A stretch of 64,000 bases of DNA from Prinsepia uniflora. Its lineage: Eukaryota; Streptophyta; Magnoliopsida; Rosales; Rosaceae. The position numbers and the translations under genes were made by a program. Where the stretch lies: contig CM064871.1 in the NCBI GenBank assembly GCA_032719365.1, positions 65,918,416-65,982,415 on the forward strand. Direction: 5' to 3'. How positions within the stretch are numbered: position 1 is the stretch's first letter; each line of letters starts with the position of its first letter. This document shows positions 44,994-56,297 of this stretch, one piece after another. The notes beneath the pieces were generated by a model. It saw only the letters and a program-made list of their open reading frames with translations, searched no databases and had not been told where the DNA came from.

Positions 44994-47777
44994 TGACAGG
45001 ACCTACCCCGATTATCGCCTCGATAATCGGGAAGCATCCTGCTCCCGTTTAACAGTCGAACGCAAAAGACTAGAAAACCAAATTAAATCACATCACTCCC
45101 ACTGTTAGACCAGGGAGATTAAATAATACAACCGACTGGACACTAAGTCCATAGTTTCACAGAGCCATAGTATTACAAAATAAGAATAAGTTCAAATCCT
45201 ACTCTGCGAACTAACTACTCCGCAACGGAAAACTTTATTCCTCTGCCTCTGCCTCTGCCTCTGCCTCGGCGCTGGCCCCCGAACTTGTACCACGGCCTAG
45301 AGGGTATTTAAAACAGCAAAGTGTGAGTGGACTAAAACAAAAGTTTATAGAAAACAGTTTAAGAAATCGGGGTTCGCCCTCCAGTTTTATAATACGCATG
45401 CATAACCGGATATTCAAAAACCGCATACTAAACATTCGAAATCCCTTTTTCCGTATCATATGGAAGACATTATAACAAACAGTCATAAATTCGTATAAAA
45501 TAATATAATATGATCAAAAACCAGAAATCATCTTTTCGAAACATTAATCAAACCAAATCATGTAAAACTGAAATAAGAATCACAATCAAGCCGTTGGATC
45601 CATTCGAGTCTTTAAACTCAATATCAGGCCTTCCCGGGATATCAACGAGTTTTTAAGCTCAAAACATAATTAATAGGTCTTGGGGGTATCACATTAACTG
45701 AGTCTTTAAACTCACGAGTCTTTAAACTCAATCCGGGTCTTTAAACCCAATTCGGGCCCGCCCCCGTCATCCATTAACCGGGTCTTTAAATCCAAAATCA
45801 GATCCAACAATCATACCAGGTCTTTAAACCCAAAACCCAAAACCACTTTATAAAGCACAATAAAAGGATCCCACGTGATCTGTTTTCCAAAAATCATTCC
45901 GAAAGCATATATCGTCATAATAGGACTTATGTCCGGATTTCACATGCAATTTCCGAAAATTACTTCACAATATAATCAAAGCATCATAAATACGTAACAT
46001 GCATAATCATCTCAACTTACTTCATCAAACCATCATTCATGCATAGGAGAAAATCGTAACCTCGAAATGCGTAAAATACGATAATTACCTCGAAAAGCAT
46101 GAAATTACGTAAAATCGAAATATCATGATTATCAACATAAAATCATATATGAAAACATAAACAAAGGAGTAAAAATAGTCATGCATGCACAGTTGAAAAT
46201 CAAAAGTCCACTCACAGTTTTCGGACGCGTCAATCGCGCCCCGTGTGTTCCTCAGTAGCTTCGGAAACGTCCGGGCATGTAAAAGGTGCAAGAAGGGTTA
46301 CTAACATTCTCAGAAAGCTCGTATTAATTTCCCTAATTTTCCGAATTTTTCGACGTAATTAAACTTAAAGCCTAAACCTTCCGAACCCTCGAAACTATCC
46401 CGAACGACACCCGATCAACTTGAACTTTAAATAAAAATGTTTAGAATGAGGAGAGGATAAAAAGTCATGTTGATCGTGATCGGAGATGAGGTCACACGTG
46501 TCGTCACGCGCCGCCCAAAGTGGATGTGTGTGAAGGCCACGCGCTTGCTACAGTGTCGTCTCCTTCACCCGACTGGCCTGCTAAACGGGCCTTCAACCTG
46601 AGACTCGACCCGGCTAATTACCCTTCAATTCTAACTCGATTCCCTTCGTTTTTTATCCTAGCATCTTCTCTAACCAATTAATTTCAGTTCTGTGTCCTTG
46701 ATTAACCTCGACATGCCCTAAATTGATCCATCCAAACTGGAACAATCGAACGGGTCGACGCCTGTAACTTACCCAACTTAGTCCCATTCCCAAATTAACT
46801 CAGACATGAGCTTAAGGGGACCTAGACGAACACTCTAACAAAACCAATTGAACAAGAACTCACATGGAAATCGTTGTCCTCAATGCTGCGATTTTCTAGA
46901 AACTGGAACTTGAGTTCCTGGACAAACCGTGATCAACCTCCTTCAATTTTTGTACGGTTGGGTTCGTAATGAACCCAGAAAACTAATCCCAATCTCTGTT
47001 TGGCTCAACTCTCCTCACAAATTGAAAACCAATTCTGCCTCCAATTTCTGATTTTTCTCCTTCCCGACCCAATTCTCTCAACTCTCAACTCTCTCTCTTA
47101 TTCCAAATGAAACCTCTCACTTCCAACACTTTGTTAATCGATCAAAATGGACGGCAACTCGTGGGAATCCATCTGATTTCTCTGTGAAAGTTGTTTCCCG
47201 CAACACAGAACCCATAACCAAATTTAAAACTAACCCGTGCACTGTGTTCCTGCCCAGACCATGACTGAATGCTTCCAACATCCTCAAAACACTTAAACAA
47301 TTCACTCTGGTCAGCCACTATCGGGATTAAACAATGGGATTACTCAGAGCACTCACGGCATGGCCGTGCACACTCTGTTTCACGGTGGTGAACAGTAACT
47401 GCCGTACAAAATTACCAAAATGCCCTCAGTTGACAAATTACCAAAATACCCTTCAACTTCCGTGACCCGTAACTTGGTCACCCGATGTCCGTTTGACGCG
47501 TGCCACCTGTCGTTGTACTCAGGGCATCGATACCTTCCTAACGGTCTTCGAGTCGTGTGAACATCAGTTGTCAAACAAAAAGGCAGCATTTTCCCCCGTA
47601 ATCGTCCAATTTACGAAAATGCCCTTGAACTTCAGAACGCCATAACTTTTTCCATGATCGTCGGAATCGGACGTACCACCTATTTATGGACTCGTGACGT
47701 CCCGAACTACGTCACGGTTATCGGTCAACGTCCGTTCGATCTACCAATAAAAAAGTCAACAAATTGACCATACTAAT
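44994..47777 (-). mobile_element. 5' LTR of element K, outer end deleted
   Basis: It starts TGACAGGACCTACC and parallels the 3' LTR until ACCATACTAAT at 47777, about 75 bp short of the terminus. GTGAGTGGAC (45323-45332), GTCCACTCAC (46206-46215) and TTTAAA hairpins (45606-45835) are present. The EA-encoding hexamer has one more unit than in the 3' LTR. Confidence 0.9.
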
Positions 47778-50028
47778 AGATGACATAGAACTGGAATTAA
47801 ATGGCTATAGAAGAAGTTAGGATCAAAAAGGAAAGGAATTGATTGAGAATTGATAGCTATCTAACCGGGTTGTCACGGTGGTTGCAGGACCCGTTTACAG
47901 AGGAAATGGGCGAAGAAGACGAACTGTTCATCGTCACTGTAGTAGGCGCGTGGGTGTCACGCGCAGCCGCTTGCGGCCGCGCGTGACGGCGCGTGGGTCC
48001 GATTTTCAAGGTGAGTTCAAAATGGCTTTTGTCCTACACATTGTAACGAACATTTTAACGTTGGTATCGAATTTAAAGGACACCGTTTCGATGTTGTTTC
48101 GAGGGTCCGAAGGTTTAGATTTCGTTTTTAGTTAACGATTAATTCCCGAAAAATTATGGGAAATTAGTATGTTGCTATTGGAGACCTTAATGACCCTGGA
48201 ATGTAATTTTGGATAGGATTCAGGTTTTCTGGAAAATACCGGAAATTACGGGAGTGCGTGCGGCGCGAAACCGTGCCTTAAGAATGTGTGTGAGTGGACG
48301 TTGCTTTCAAAGTTTAATGCATGCATAAATATTTCCATGATTTTTATGATATGATTATAAGTTGTGATTGATTTCGATTCCCATATTTATACGTATTTTT
48401 TCTATACATACGAAATTACACGTATTTCAAGACTATGGTCACTCTTATGCTTGATGATGGTTTAACAAATGAATTTGCATATTTTGTGTGTATAATGTCT
48501 TATGAATGCTGTTTATGATTATGAGTGTGACTCACGGTGTTGACACGGTTTTCGAGATTCCTGCGGATTTGCACGTGTTACGGGATTTTAAGATTTCTGC
48601 GGTTTTCGAGATTTTGCGTATTGTAATTTGATCCAACATGAATTGTGCGTGTCATGTTTTAATAATGTTTTGAATATGAATGTGAGTATGATTTACGATT
48701 TTGACACGTTTTTCGAGAATGTTCTGGATTTGCACGTTTTACGAGATTTTGAGTATGTTTTGTTTGGGACCGTGATTTTGATGACTATGATTGTGGTTTT
48801 GATGTCTTGATAATGAGATTTGAGAAATGAAGTGATTTCAAGGAATTAAAAATGGATTTTGAAAAAGGTGATTTCGGGCGTGATGCTCGGGGCATAAAAG
48901 TAACTCGGATTAACAAGATAACGATTTTCGGAAATTGAAAGTGGATTCTTGGTTTGGGTTCGGGATGATGCTTCCGGATGCCGGCTTACGGAATCATTAT
49001 TGCGAATTCAAATTCGGGAATGAAAAAGGATTTAATAAAGTGATTTGGTGTGATTGTACATGCCCCGTGTGTAATGATGATTTGAATATGATTTGTGAAG
49101 TAAGATTTGGGAATTTGAATGTGGAAATTCGGACCATGAGTCCTGTGTTGAAAAATGTGATTTCGGATGGATCCCGCATTGTTGTGATTGAAAAATGTTT
49201 TGGGTTTAAAGACCCGTTGGAAACTTTTTTGAGTTTAAAGACCCGGGTGCTATTGCTGGAGCACGTTTTGAGTTTAAAGACTCGGTTAATTGATAACGGG
49301 GGCGGGCCCGAAAATTGGGGTTAAAGACCCAGATTGAGTTTAAAGACTCGGTTATTGTGATACCCCCGAGGCCTGTTGATTATGTTCTGAGTTTAAAGAC
49401 TCGTTGATATCCCGGGAAGGCCTGATTATGTGCATGGTTTTGAGTTTAAAGACTCGGGCGCAGTTGATATCCAGCAAAACGATTGACTTGTGATTCATTG
49501 ATGATTTCTGATGTTTCGGTTGAGTTGGGCAGTGGCCCGGTATGTGGTTGATGGTTCTAGATCATGTTGTGCATTTTGTTTTGATTCGTGGTTTTGGGCT
49601 GGGGTCCGGTGTTTATGTTTGCGGGCTGAGACACAAAGGTTGAGTAAGGAAAAATGATTTTGAGTTTCATACGAGTTTTCCTTATGTTGAAATTTGATAC
49701 ACGGGTTTTCTTATGTCGAAAATTTAACCTATTGCGAAATGATTTTTGTATGCATGCATTCGTTTTTACGCGGAGGGTAAAAACGTCTGTTGTAACTGTT
49801 TTGCTAAACTGATTTATTTTTGTCCACTCACACCTTTTGGTTTTTATTGACCCTCCAGGTCGTGGCGCGTTGCTCGAGGCTGATCGTGAGGCGGAGGCAT
49901 GAGTACGCACGTGTGGCTATCCCTGGTCTGGCACGTACTGAGGGTAACTTGGGGATTTCAGTCGTCTTGCGAGACGGGAGCAGGACCGGGCACGGTTATC
50001 GATGCCCTTTCCGGGGTCGGTCCTGTCA
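47778..50028 (+). mobile_element. LTR L, A-type, 5' part missing
   Basis: Its 3' end is GGTCCTGTCA at 50028. It matches A from the GC hairpin onward: core (47925-48118), GTGAGTGGAC (48290-48299), ATGCATGCAT (about 48316 and 49749), TTTAAA hairpins (49199-49455), GTCCACTCAC (49822-49831), CCCTCCAG ending at 49858, then an EADREAEA-stop frame. The U3 region is absent because of the deletion that also removed the end of K. CATGG follows its 3' end, but the matching left duplication is gone. Confidence 0.85.
47878..48135 (+). CDS. conserved small ORF in LTR L (85 aa)
   Basis: Function unknown. The N-terminal part is strongly basic (RGNGRRRR, then SRLRPRVTARG). It is followed by KMAFVLHIVTNILTLVS, KDTVSMLF and RGSEGL, ending at a stop like the A copy. 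It aligns without gaps to A over the last 60 residues. The spread of differences over codon positions has not been measured. Confidence 0.35.
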   Translation: MVAGPVYRGNGRRRRTVHRHCSRRVGVTRSRLRPRVTARGSDFQGEFKMAFVLHIVTNILTLVSNLKDTVSMLFRGSEGLDFVFS

Positions 50029-50275
50029 CATGGCATGGCCGTGCACACTTTGTTTCACGGTGGTGAACAGTAACCACTGTACAAAATTATCAAAATGCCC
50101 TCAGTTGACAAATTACCAAAATACCCTTCAACTTCCGTGACCCGTAACTTGGTCACCCGATGTCCGTTTGACGCGTGCCGCCAGTCGTTGTACCCAGGGC
50201 ATCGAAACCTTCCTAACGGTCTTCGAGTCGTGTGAAAATCAGTTGTCAAACAAAAAGTCAGCATTTTCCCCCGTA
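50029..50275 (-). mobile_element. K-type LTR fragment
   Basis: It corresponds to part of the K 5' LTR (about 47364-47606) in the same orientation, but is a separate copy. It joins LTR L on the left and a LINE on the right with neither LTR end present. L may have inserted into this copy; the junctions point to later deletion. Confidence 0.8.
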
Positions 50276-50276
50276 A

Positions 50277-51086
50277 GTATGCCAAGGTATGTGCTGAAGT
50301 TATTTCGAATAGCCATTGCTCCCTCATGTGGATGTTGAAGGAAGACATGTGCATATTCAATATGACAATCTCCCAATTGGATATCTGCTTTGGCTGTGAG
50401 AAAGTTGGTTTGATGAGGAATCACTGCACCAAAGCTAATAATGGGGCAAGGGAAACTAACCGGGATGTTAATGAGAATGACAGCCTAGGGGATTTTTCGA
50501 TGGTGCCTAAGACCCAACAACTAAACCATAGCCAGAAGGTGCCTAAGAAGGAGCTGGGCGAGGATATGACTGGTTTTGGTGTTTGGAACATTGTCCTCGC
50601 CAACTGAGACGCCAAATAGTAAGTTTCCAAAGACCAACAGACTCAGTACAATACAAAGGGTCGCAAATGACAAGTTATGGGTGCAACACCAGGGTCATGG
50701 TTTGAAGTTCTTAAGAAAGAGCAGGGATTGGGAATGCGGTTCATAACCATCTGTAGAGCAGTACATGCAAATTTAATTTCAAGGGTGCTAATGGTACTGA
50801 GGAGTTTTAGTTGTAGATTGGTTTATTCAGTAATGGGGGACAGAGAAGGGGGTGGTGCGGACTCTGGTGCTCGACGTAAGGCTGGGAGACCCAAGAAAGT
50901 GATAAAAGAAAATTTGAAGTAGCCCGACTCCCCTTCTATGGTTTCAAATACATGTACTATGGTGCAAGAGGGCGGCGTGGGTGAGACATCCTTTGGGAAG
51001 CCCATAGGACAAAGACCTAGCTGAGGGCGCAAGGGGGCTTCCAGTTCCCGCATGAGACTTCCTAAGATTCTAGGCAAGTGTTACAG
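50277..51086 (+). pseudogene. LINE ORF1, N-terminal and middle part
   Basis: From the fragment edge the frame reads YAKVCAEV and then ICFGCEKVGLMRNHC, matching the RNA-binding region and CCHC knuckle of plant L1 ORF1 proteins. The expected His is Leu here, so the knuckle is damaged. The frame stops at 50607. Downstream, WFEVLKKEQ and a basic GRPKKVIKENLK (50677-50922) fit the later ORF1 region in another frame. Confidence 0.75.
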
Positions 51087-53806
51087 TGTAATGACCCGTC
51101 CCGGAAATCGGGATTTGATTAGTTGTTAATGACGGATTAGTGAAGTTAATCGGTGGTTAGTTGGATACGTTCAGACGGACGGTGCAAAATGACGATTTTG
51201 CCCTTAGAATGGGTAAAAATGTTGACTTTTTGTTCGGGCTGTCAAATGGACTTTTGACCGATGATCGTGACGTAGTTTGGAACGTCACGAGTTCATAGAC
51301 AGGTGGCACGTCCGATTCCGACATCCGAGGAGAAAGTTATGACGTTCGGAAGTTCAAGGGTAATTTGGTAATTTAGTTAAAAAGAGGCAATTTGGTGAAT
51401 TTTCAAACGACGTGGACTTTTCACGTAATTCGAGGACCGTTAAGTAGGTCTCGATCCCCTGAGTATAAAGACAGGTGGCATGCCTCTATCGGGCGTCAGA
51501 CGGTTTAGTTACGGGTCTAAACTTACGAAGGGAAAAATGGTAAATTGTGTGTTAAAGAGCTATTTGGTCTAATTGAGGCAGATTGGGACATGTGGCAGTC
51601 TTGGGAGTTGTGCCCACAAGATTGTGGACACCTGGCCTGTCCTGGATGGTGGTAGAACACTCCCACATTCTTTAACCAATTTAAAACAATATGGTGTGTG
51701 TGCACGGGGTAGAAACAAAAACAAAACAGAGTCCTAATGTGTGTGTGAGTAAAACCAGTGAGAATTAACCGTGCAATCACCTTCAAACCAATTTCTTTGG
51801 ACGTGCGTTGAACATACAATTTGAAGAAGAGGCTTAGACGAGATGGAGGGGAACAGCGGGAAGGACCGCCGTGGGTGGCGGTTCTGAACCAGGGAATCCT
51901 TTACAAAACCGTGAAAAGCAATGGACATAAGCACCTTCAAACCTCAACTTTTGACCATGGCGTGTGAAGGAGGGATGGACAGAGGACTCAAACACACGTG
52001 GTGGTGCCCACGGCAGTGAACGCTGACGGGTAAGTCCTCTGTTTTAGTTAAACGATTCAGTTGGACTCAGGATTGATCAGTCACGATTTAATGCTTGTTG
52101 ATGAGTTTTCTTAATTGAAAATTGTCTCTGGAGGTTCCAGAAACGATTTGGCGTCAAAATCAAGAAGGGAGGTGGCCGGAAGTGGAAGAGCACGGCATGA
52201 GAAACATGGCCGGTTCACCTTTTGAATTGGAGAGGTAACACATAACGTTTAAACTCACGATTTTATGTCAGAAATTCATTACAAAGACTTAGACAAGCAT
52301 TAGGGATGAAAAGAATTCAAATTGGACTGAAATTGGATGAAAACTAGTGTCGAACCGCTCACGCCAGTTCAGTTGAACCGGTCGGCCTACTGAACCGGTT
52401 GATCACAGGTTGGAGATGAATAGTGACTGGGCGCATGGCTCCCACGCGCAGCCCTTTTGGGCAGCGCGTGGAGCCCAGTTTGAGAAAGGTTCCAACACGA
52501 CTTTTAAAGTATTCGATGTAACGAACATTTTAGCACTAGTTTCGAGTCAATCGGATATCGTCTCGATATGTTTCGGGATGTCCGAAGGTTTTAGGGCTCG
52601 GTTAAAAATAGTTAAAAATTCGGAAAAATTGCGGGATTTTGGTATAAGCTTTTTGAAGTAGTTAGTGACCTTATATTGGGATTTGGACAGGTTCGGGATA
52701 GCTGGTAATACTGGATTAGCCCGAAACATCATAAGTGCTCGCGTATTGAGGCAACGGCTAAAATGGTATGTGAGTGGACTTTGCTTTCAAACTTATGATG
52801 CATGCATATATGTTTTTATCTGTTTCCTATACGTGATTCTATGATTTGATTTATGATCTTGATGGTTTACGGTTTTGCATGGTTTTCGAGATATTTACAT
52901 AATTACACGTTTTACGAGAATACAATTGATGTTGTGATTTGAACATGATTTTAATGATTTGATTTCAGGATTTGAAATACGATTTGATTTCAATGAAATT
53001 AAAGGAATTTTGGAAAGTGATTTCGGGCTTGAAGCCCAGTTCATAAAAGTGGTTTTAAAGAATATGATTTCGGGTTTTTGAATCGGATTTCTGGATGACG
53101 ATTCAGGATTCGATTTGGAACTTGAAAATGGATTTCCGGGTTGGGTTCGAAATGGTTATTCCGGATGCTAGCTTACGGAATGATGGTTTCAAACTCGGAT
53201 TTAGAAAGGGATATGGATATGAGTTCTGGGTCTGGATCCGGGATCCTGATGAGATTGCGGATTCGGATTCGGATATGGATAGTGGTTATGGATTGGATTT
53301 GCTGGATCTGGTTATTGGGTTTAAAGACCCGGATATGATATGACGGGGGTGGGCTCGGATTGGTTTAAAAACCTGGATTGAGTTTAAAGACTCGGATATT
53401 GATATTTCCCCCGTAGGCCTATTGAGTTTAAAGACTCGGGAGTTTAAAGACTCGGATTATATTAAGGCCTGGATTGAGTTTAAAGACTCGGATAGATCCA
53501 GCAGGTTCGATGGATGGAAATGTGGTTTCAAATGTGTTTTGGTTTTCACTTAGGCTCGATACCCTCCAGGTTATTGCGGTGCGGGCTGTTGATCGAGAGA
53601 GATGGAGACATCACACGTGCGATCCACAGTAAATTCTGCGTACTCTGGGAAGTCTGGATGCTTTTGGACGGTCGGATCGAAAATCCCTTGTTCAACTTAC
53701 GTGTCACACGAAGGTTGGGCGTCGGTTTAGCCTTCGTGTCATGCATAAGTTAGACGGGAGCAGGACTTAACCCTTAATCCCGGGGGATTGGGGGTGAGCC
53801 CTGTCA
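51087..53806 (+). mobile_element. solo LTR N (2720 bp), nested in LINE
   Basis: It starts TGTAATGACCCGTCCCG and ends GAGCCCTGTCA, with perfect TACAG duplications (51082-51086 and 53807-53811). Modules: inverted GTGACGT/ACGTCAC (51267-51288), donor-like GGTAAGT (about 52028), GC hairpin and core (52425-52590), GTGAGTGGAC (52770-52779), ATGCATGCAT (52798-52807), TTTAAA hairpins (53316-53490) and CCCTCCAG ending at 53569. The second ATGCATGCAT and GTCCACTCAC are deleted. Closest relatives are J and D. Confidence 0.93.
52410..52661 (+). CDS. conserved small ORF in LTR N (83 aa)
   Basis: Function unknown. From ATG at 52410 the frame covers the GC hairpin (HAQPFWAARG), then FKVFDVTNILALVSSQSDIV, ICFGMSEGF and RLKIVKNSEK, ending in an FLK-stop. 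The internal Met seen in A, I, J and L is Thr here (ACG). Together with J it is the best preserved long form. Confidence 0.4.
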   Translation: MEMNSDWAHGSHAQPFWAARGAQFEKGSNTTFKVFDVTNILALVSSQSDIVSICFGMSEGFRARLKIVKNSEKLRDFGISFLK

Positions 53807-53811
53807 TACAG

Positions 53812-54077
53812 AATCATGGAGAAGGATTTGGCAATACAAGGGCCATCATGGAGTTTGGCAGAAAATCCCCCGATATTCTGTGTACATTACTAAAGCTGGG
53901 CATGCTATTGAGTTTGAAACTCCGAAGTTGCTAGATCAGGTACCAGCAACTACGGAGGTACGAGTGATGACTGTGAATGAAGCTATGGTACAAAACGGGA
54001 CTCTACTGTTTAGCAGGGAGAGCACAATGGATATGGACAGCTTCTCGGGCCTACAAGAGGCTATGATGTTTCAGTAA
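53812..54077 (+). pseudogene. LINE ORF1, C-terminal part
   Basis: An open frame entering from the left (IWQYKG...) runs to a TAA at 54075-54077 without stops. Its position 41 bases before the ORF2 ATG marks it as the end of ORF1. No domain is recognisable. Confidence 0.6.
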
Positions 54078-54118
54078 GATGCTACATGTAACTCACTTTC
54101 TCTCTTACCATTATCATC

Positions 54119-54363
54119 ATGTCAGTATACCTTATGTGTTGGAATGTTAGAGGTGTAGGAAGAAAGCCGTTACAAAGTATAGTGAGGGTTCATTGTATAG
54201 TCCATGATATCGACATTTGTATTTTGGTGGAACTAAGAATCAGCGATACGACTGCCAAGAAAGTGATCGATTCGTAGGTTTTTCTATGTCTAATCTGGTT
54301 GAAGTAGTTGGGTTCTCTGGTGGAATCTGAGTGCATTTACTATTGTGGATAGACATGAGCAAT
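54119..54363 (+). pseudogene. LINE ORF2 start, endonuclease N-terminus
   Basis: ATG at 54119 opens a frame with YLMCWNVRGVGRKPLQ and DICILVELRI, the first motifs of the apurinic-type endonuclease of plant L1 ORF2. A TAG follows after about 50 codons and further stops precede insertion O, so the copy was probably already inactive. Confidence 0.75.
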
Positions 54364-54567
54364 TACACGACCCATCAAAATCCCCCCGGGATTATCGTGG
54401 GATGTGTCATGCTCCCGTCTAACACGAAGTGTCGGACAAGGGATAACTAAAAACCTTAGCCCGTTCAGAGCTTCCAAAGCGCGCCAAGATCGGTGGAGGA
54501 GTGCAATGTCTCAGTCTCTGCTACAATCCGCATTCGTGATCAACCTGAGGGGCATTAAAATCATTTA

Positions 54568-55067
54568 NNNNNNNNNNNNNNNNNNNNNNNNNNNNNNNNN
54601 NNNNNNNNNNNNNNNNNNNNNNNNNNNNNNNNNNNNNNNNNNNNNNNNNNNNNNNNNNNNNNNNNNNNNNNNNNNNNNNNNNNNNNNNNNNNNNNNNNNN
54701 NNNNNNNNNNNNNNNNNNNNNNNNNNNNNNNNNNNNNNNNNNNNNNNNNNNNNNNNNNNNNNNNNNNNNNNNNNNNNNNNNNNNNNNNNNNNNNNNNNNN
54801 NNNNNNNNNNNNNNNNNNNNNNNNNNNNNNNNNNNNNNNNNNNNNNNNNNNNNNNNNNNNNNNNNNNNNNNNNNNNNNNNNNNNNNNNNNNNNNNNNNNN
54901 NNNNNNNNNNNNNNNNNNNNNNNNNNNNNNNNNNNNNNNNNNNNNNNNNNNNNNNNNNNNNNNNNNNNNNNNNNNNNNNNNNNNNNNNNNNNNNNNNNNN
55001 NNNNNNNNNNNNNNNNNNNNNNNNNNNNNNNNNNNNNNNNNNNNNNNNNNNNNNNNNNNNNNNNNNN
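54568..55067. other. assembly gap of 500 N
   Basis: Exactly 500 N. Both edges read AAATCATTTA, so the flanking contigs seem to overlap by about ten bases. Alignment with LTR G at the same point shows no missing segment. Confidence 0.95.
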
Positions 55068-56297
55068 AAATCATTTAAAAGTTGTGAGTAAATGAAAAAT
55101 CAATAGTTTAATAAAACACATTTCATAAGAAGACATTTATGCCCTTCACTAAAAAGTATGCAAGCATTCGAAAACCAATAATCAAATCATTTACTTTAGT
55201 TAAATCATTAAGGCCTTTGCCTAAAACCATAAATCCAAGTAAGTGGGAACTCAACCCAAAATCGTGAATCCAAACCATGTGGGTCCCTATCCAAATCCAT
55301 TAACACCGAAAACCAAATCATAAATCCAATAAATCCAAAATCCAAATACATAATCCAGTAAATCCATAAATCACTATACGGTCCAGTCGCTCCGTGTAGT
55401 GACCCCTCACAGAAAATGCGTCGTGACTACTCCAGCGTCCTAAACGACTGGAGGAGATAATCCATAAATATAAGGATGGTATATGGAAAACATTTCATAA
55501 ATCGTCTGAAACCGTTCAAATGGGCCTATGCCCGGGATTTCCATAAAACCATCGTAATCCACCAATCCAATTTCTCAAATCCAAATCCATTTATGGGTCC
55601 TCGACCCTAAATCACATTCATAAAACACAATTAGGCCTCATGCCCGATTCCGTAAACCAACTAGGTCTCTGACCCAATAATATAACTCAAATGGATTCCA
55701 AGTCCGAGGGTTTCCAAAACAAATAGGTCTCATGCCCAAGTTCACCTTTTCAAATCCAAAACCATTTCATCAAACCATCACCGAAACCACAAGCACGTAA
55801 AACTACAGTGAAACCATAAACCTCGATATACGTACAAATACGGAAATCATCTCAAAATACGTGCATAGATGTAAATCACCAATACCACAATCATCATCAT
55901 AGAAATCAAATATATAAAACATATAAAACAGTTATGCATGCATCACAGTTTAGAAAACAATGTCCACTCGTCCTACGCTGCCACCTCGATATGCATGCCA
56001 TAAGCCTCCCCGAGCTAAATCATCGTCCTCGGAATATCCAAACATGTCCAAATCACATTCCAAGGTTACTAACACTTCCAATAACCTTTCATTAAACTCC
56101 CATAATTTTCCCAGATTTTTAAACGTATTTAAACTCGATCCTAAACCTTCAGACATCCCGAACTATATCGAAATGATGTCCGATCGACTCGAAACCAATC
56201 CCAAAATATTTTTTACATCGAAAGGATAATTTCATATGTTGAACACGTGTCTCAAAAATACCTCCCCCCCCCCCCCCCCCCCCGGCGCCCCCACGCA

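Larger units (their letters stand above)
37457..47777 (-). mobile_element. element K: Ty3/gypsy (Tekay/Del-type) retrotransposon, nearly complete
   Basis: The minus-strand order is 5' LTR (44994-47777), PBS, gag-pol, PPT (40391-40401), 3' LTR (37523-40388). The two LTRs are near-identical by eye. The outer end of the 5' LTR (about 75 bp) and any right-hand target duplication are lost at 47777. On the left an extra stub (37457-37522) follows the 3' LTR. Domain order protease-RT-RNase H-integrase and a WRN-like C-terminal tail with VEEATWE identify a chromovirus of Tekay type. Confidence 0.9.

Noticed and set aside
54404..55078. Long open frames spanning the gap
   Set aside because: They consist almost entirely of N and are not real.
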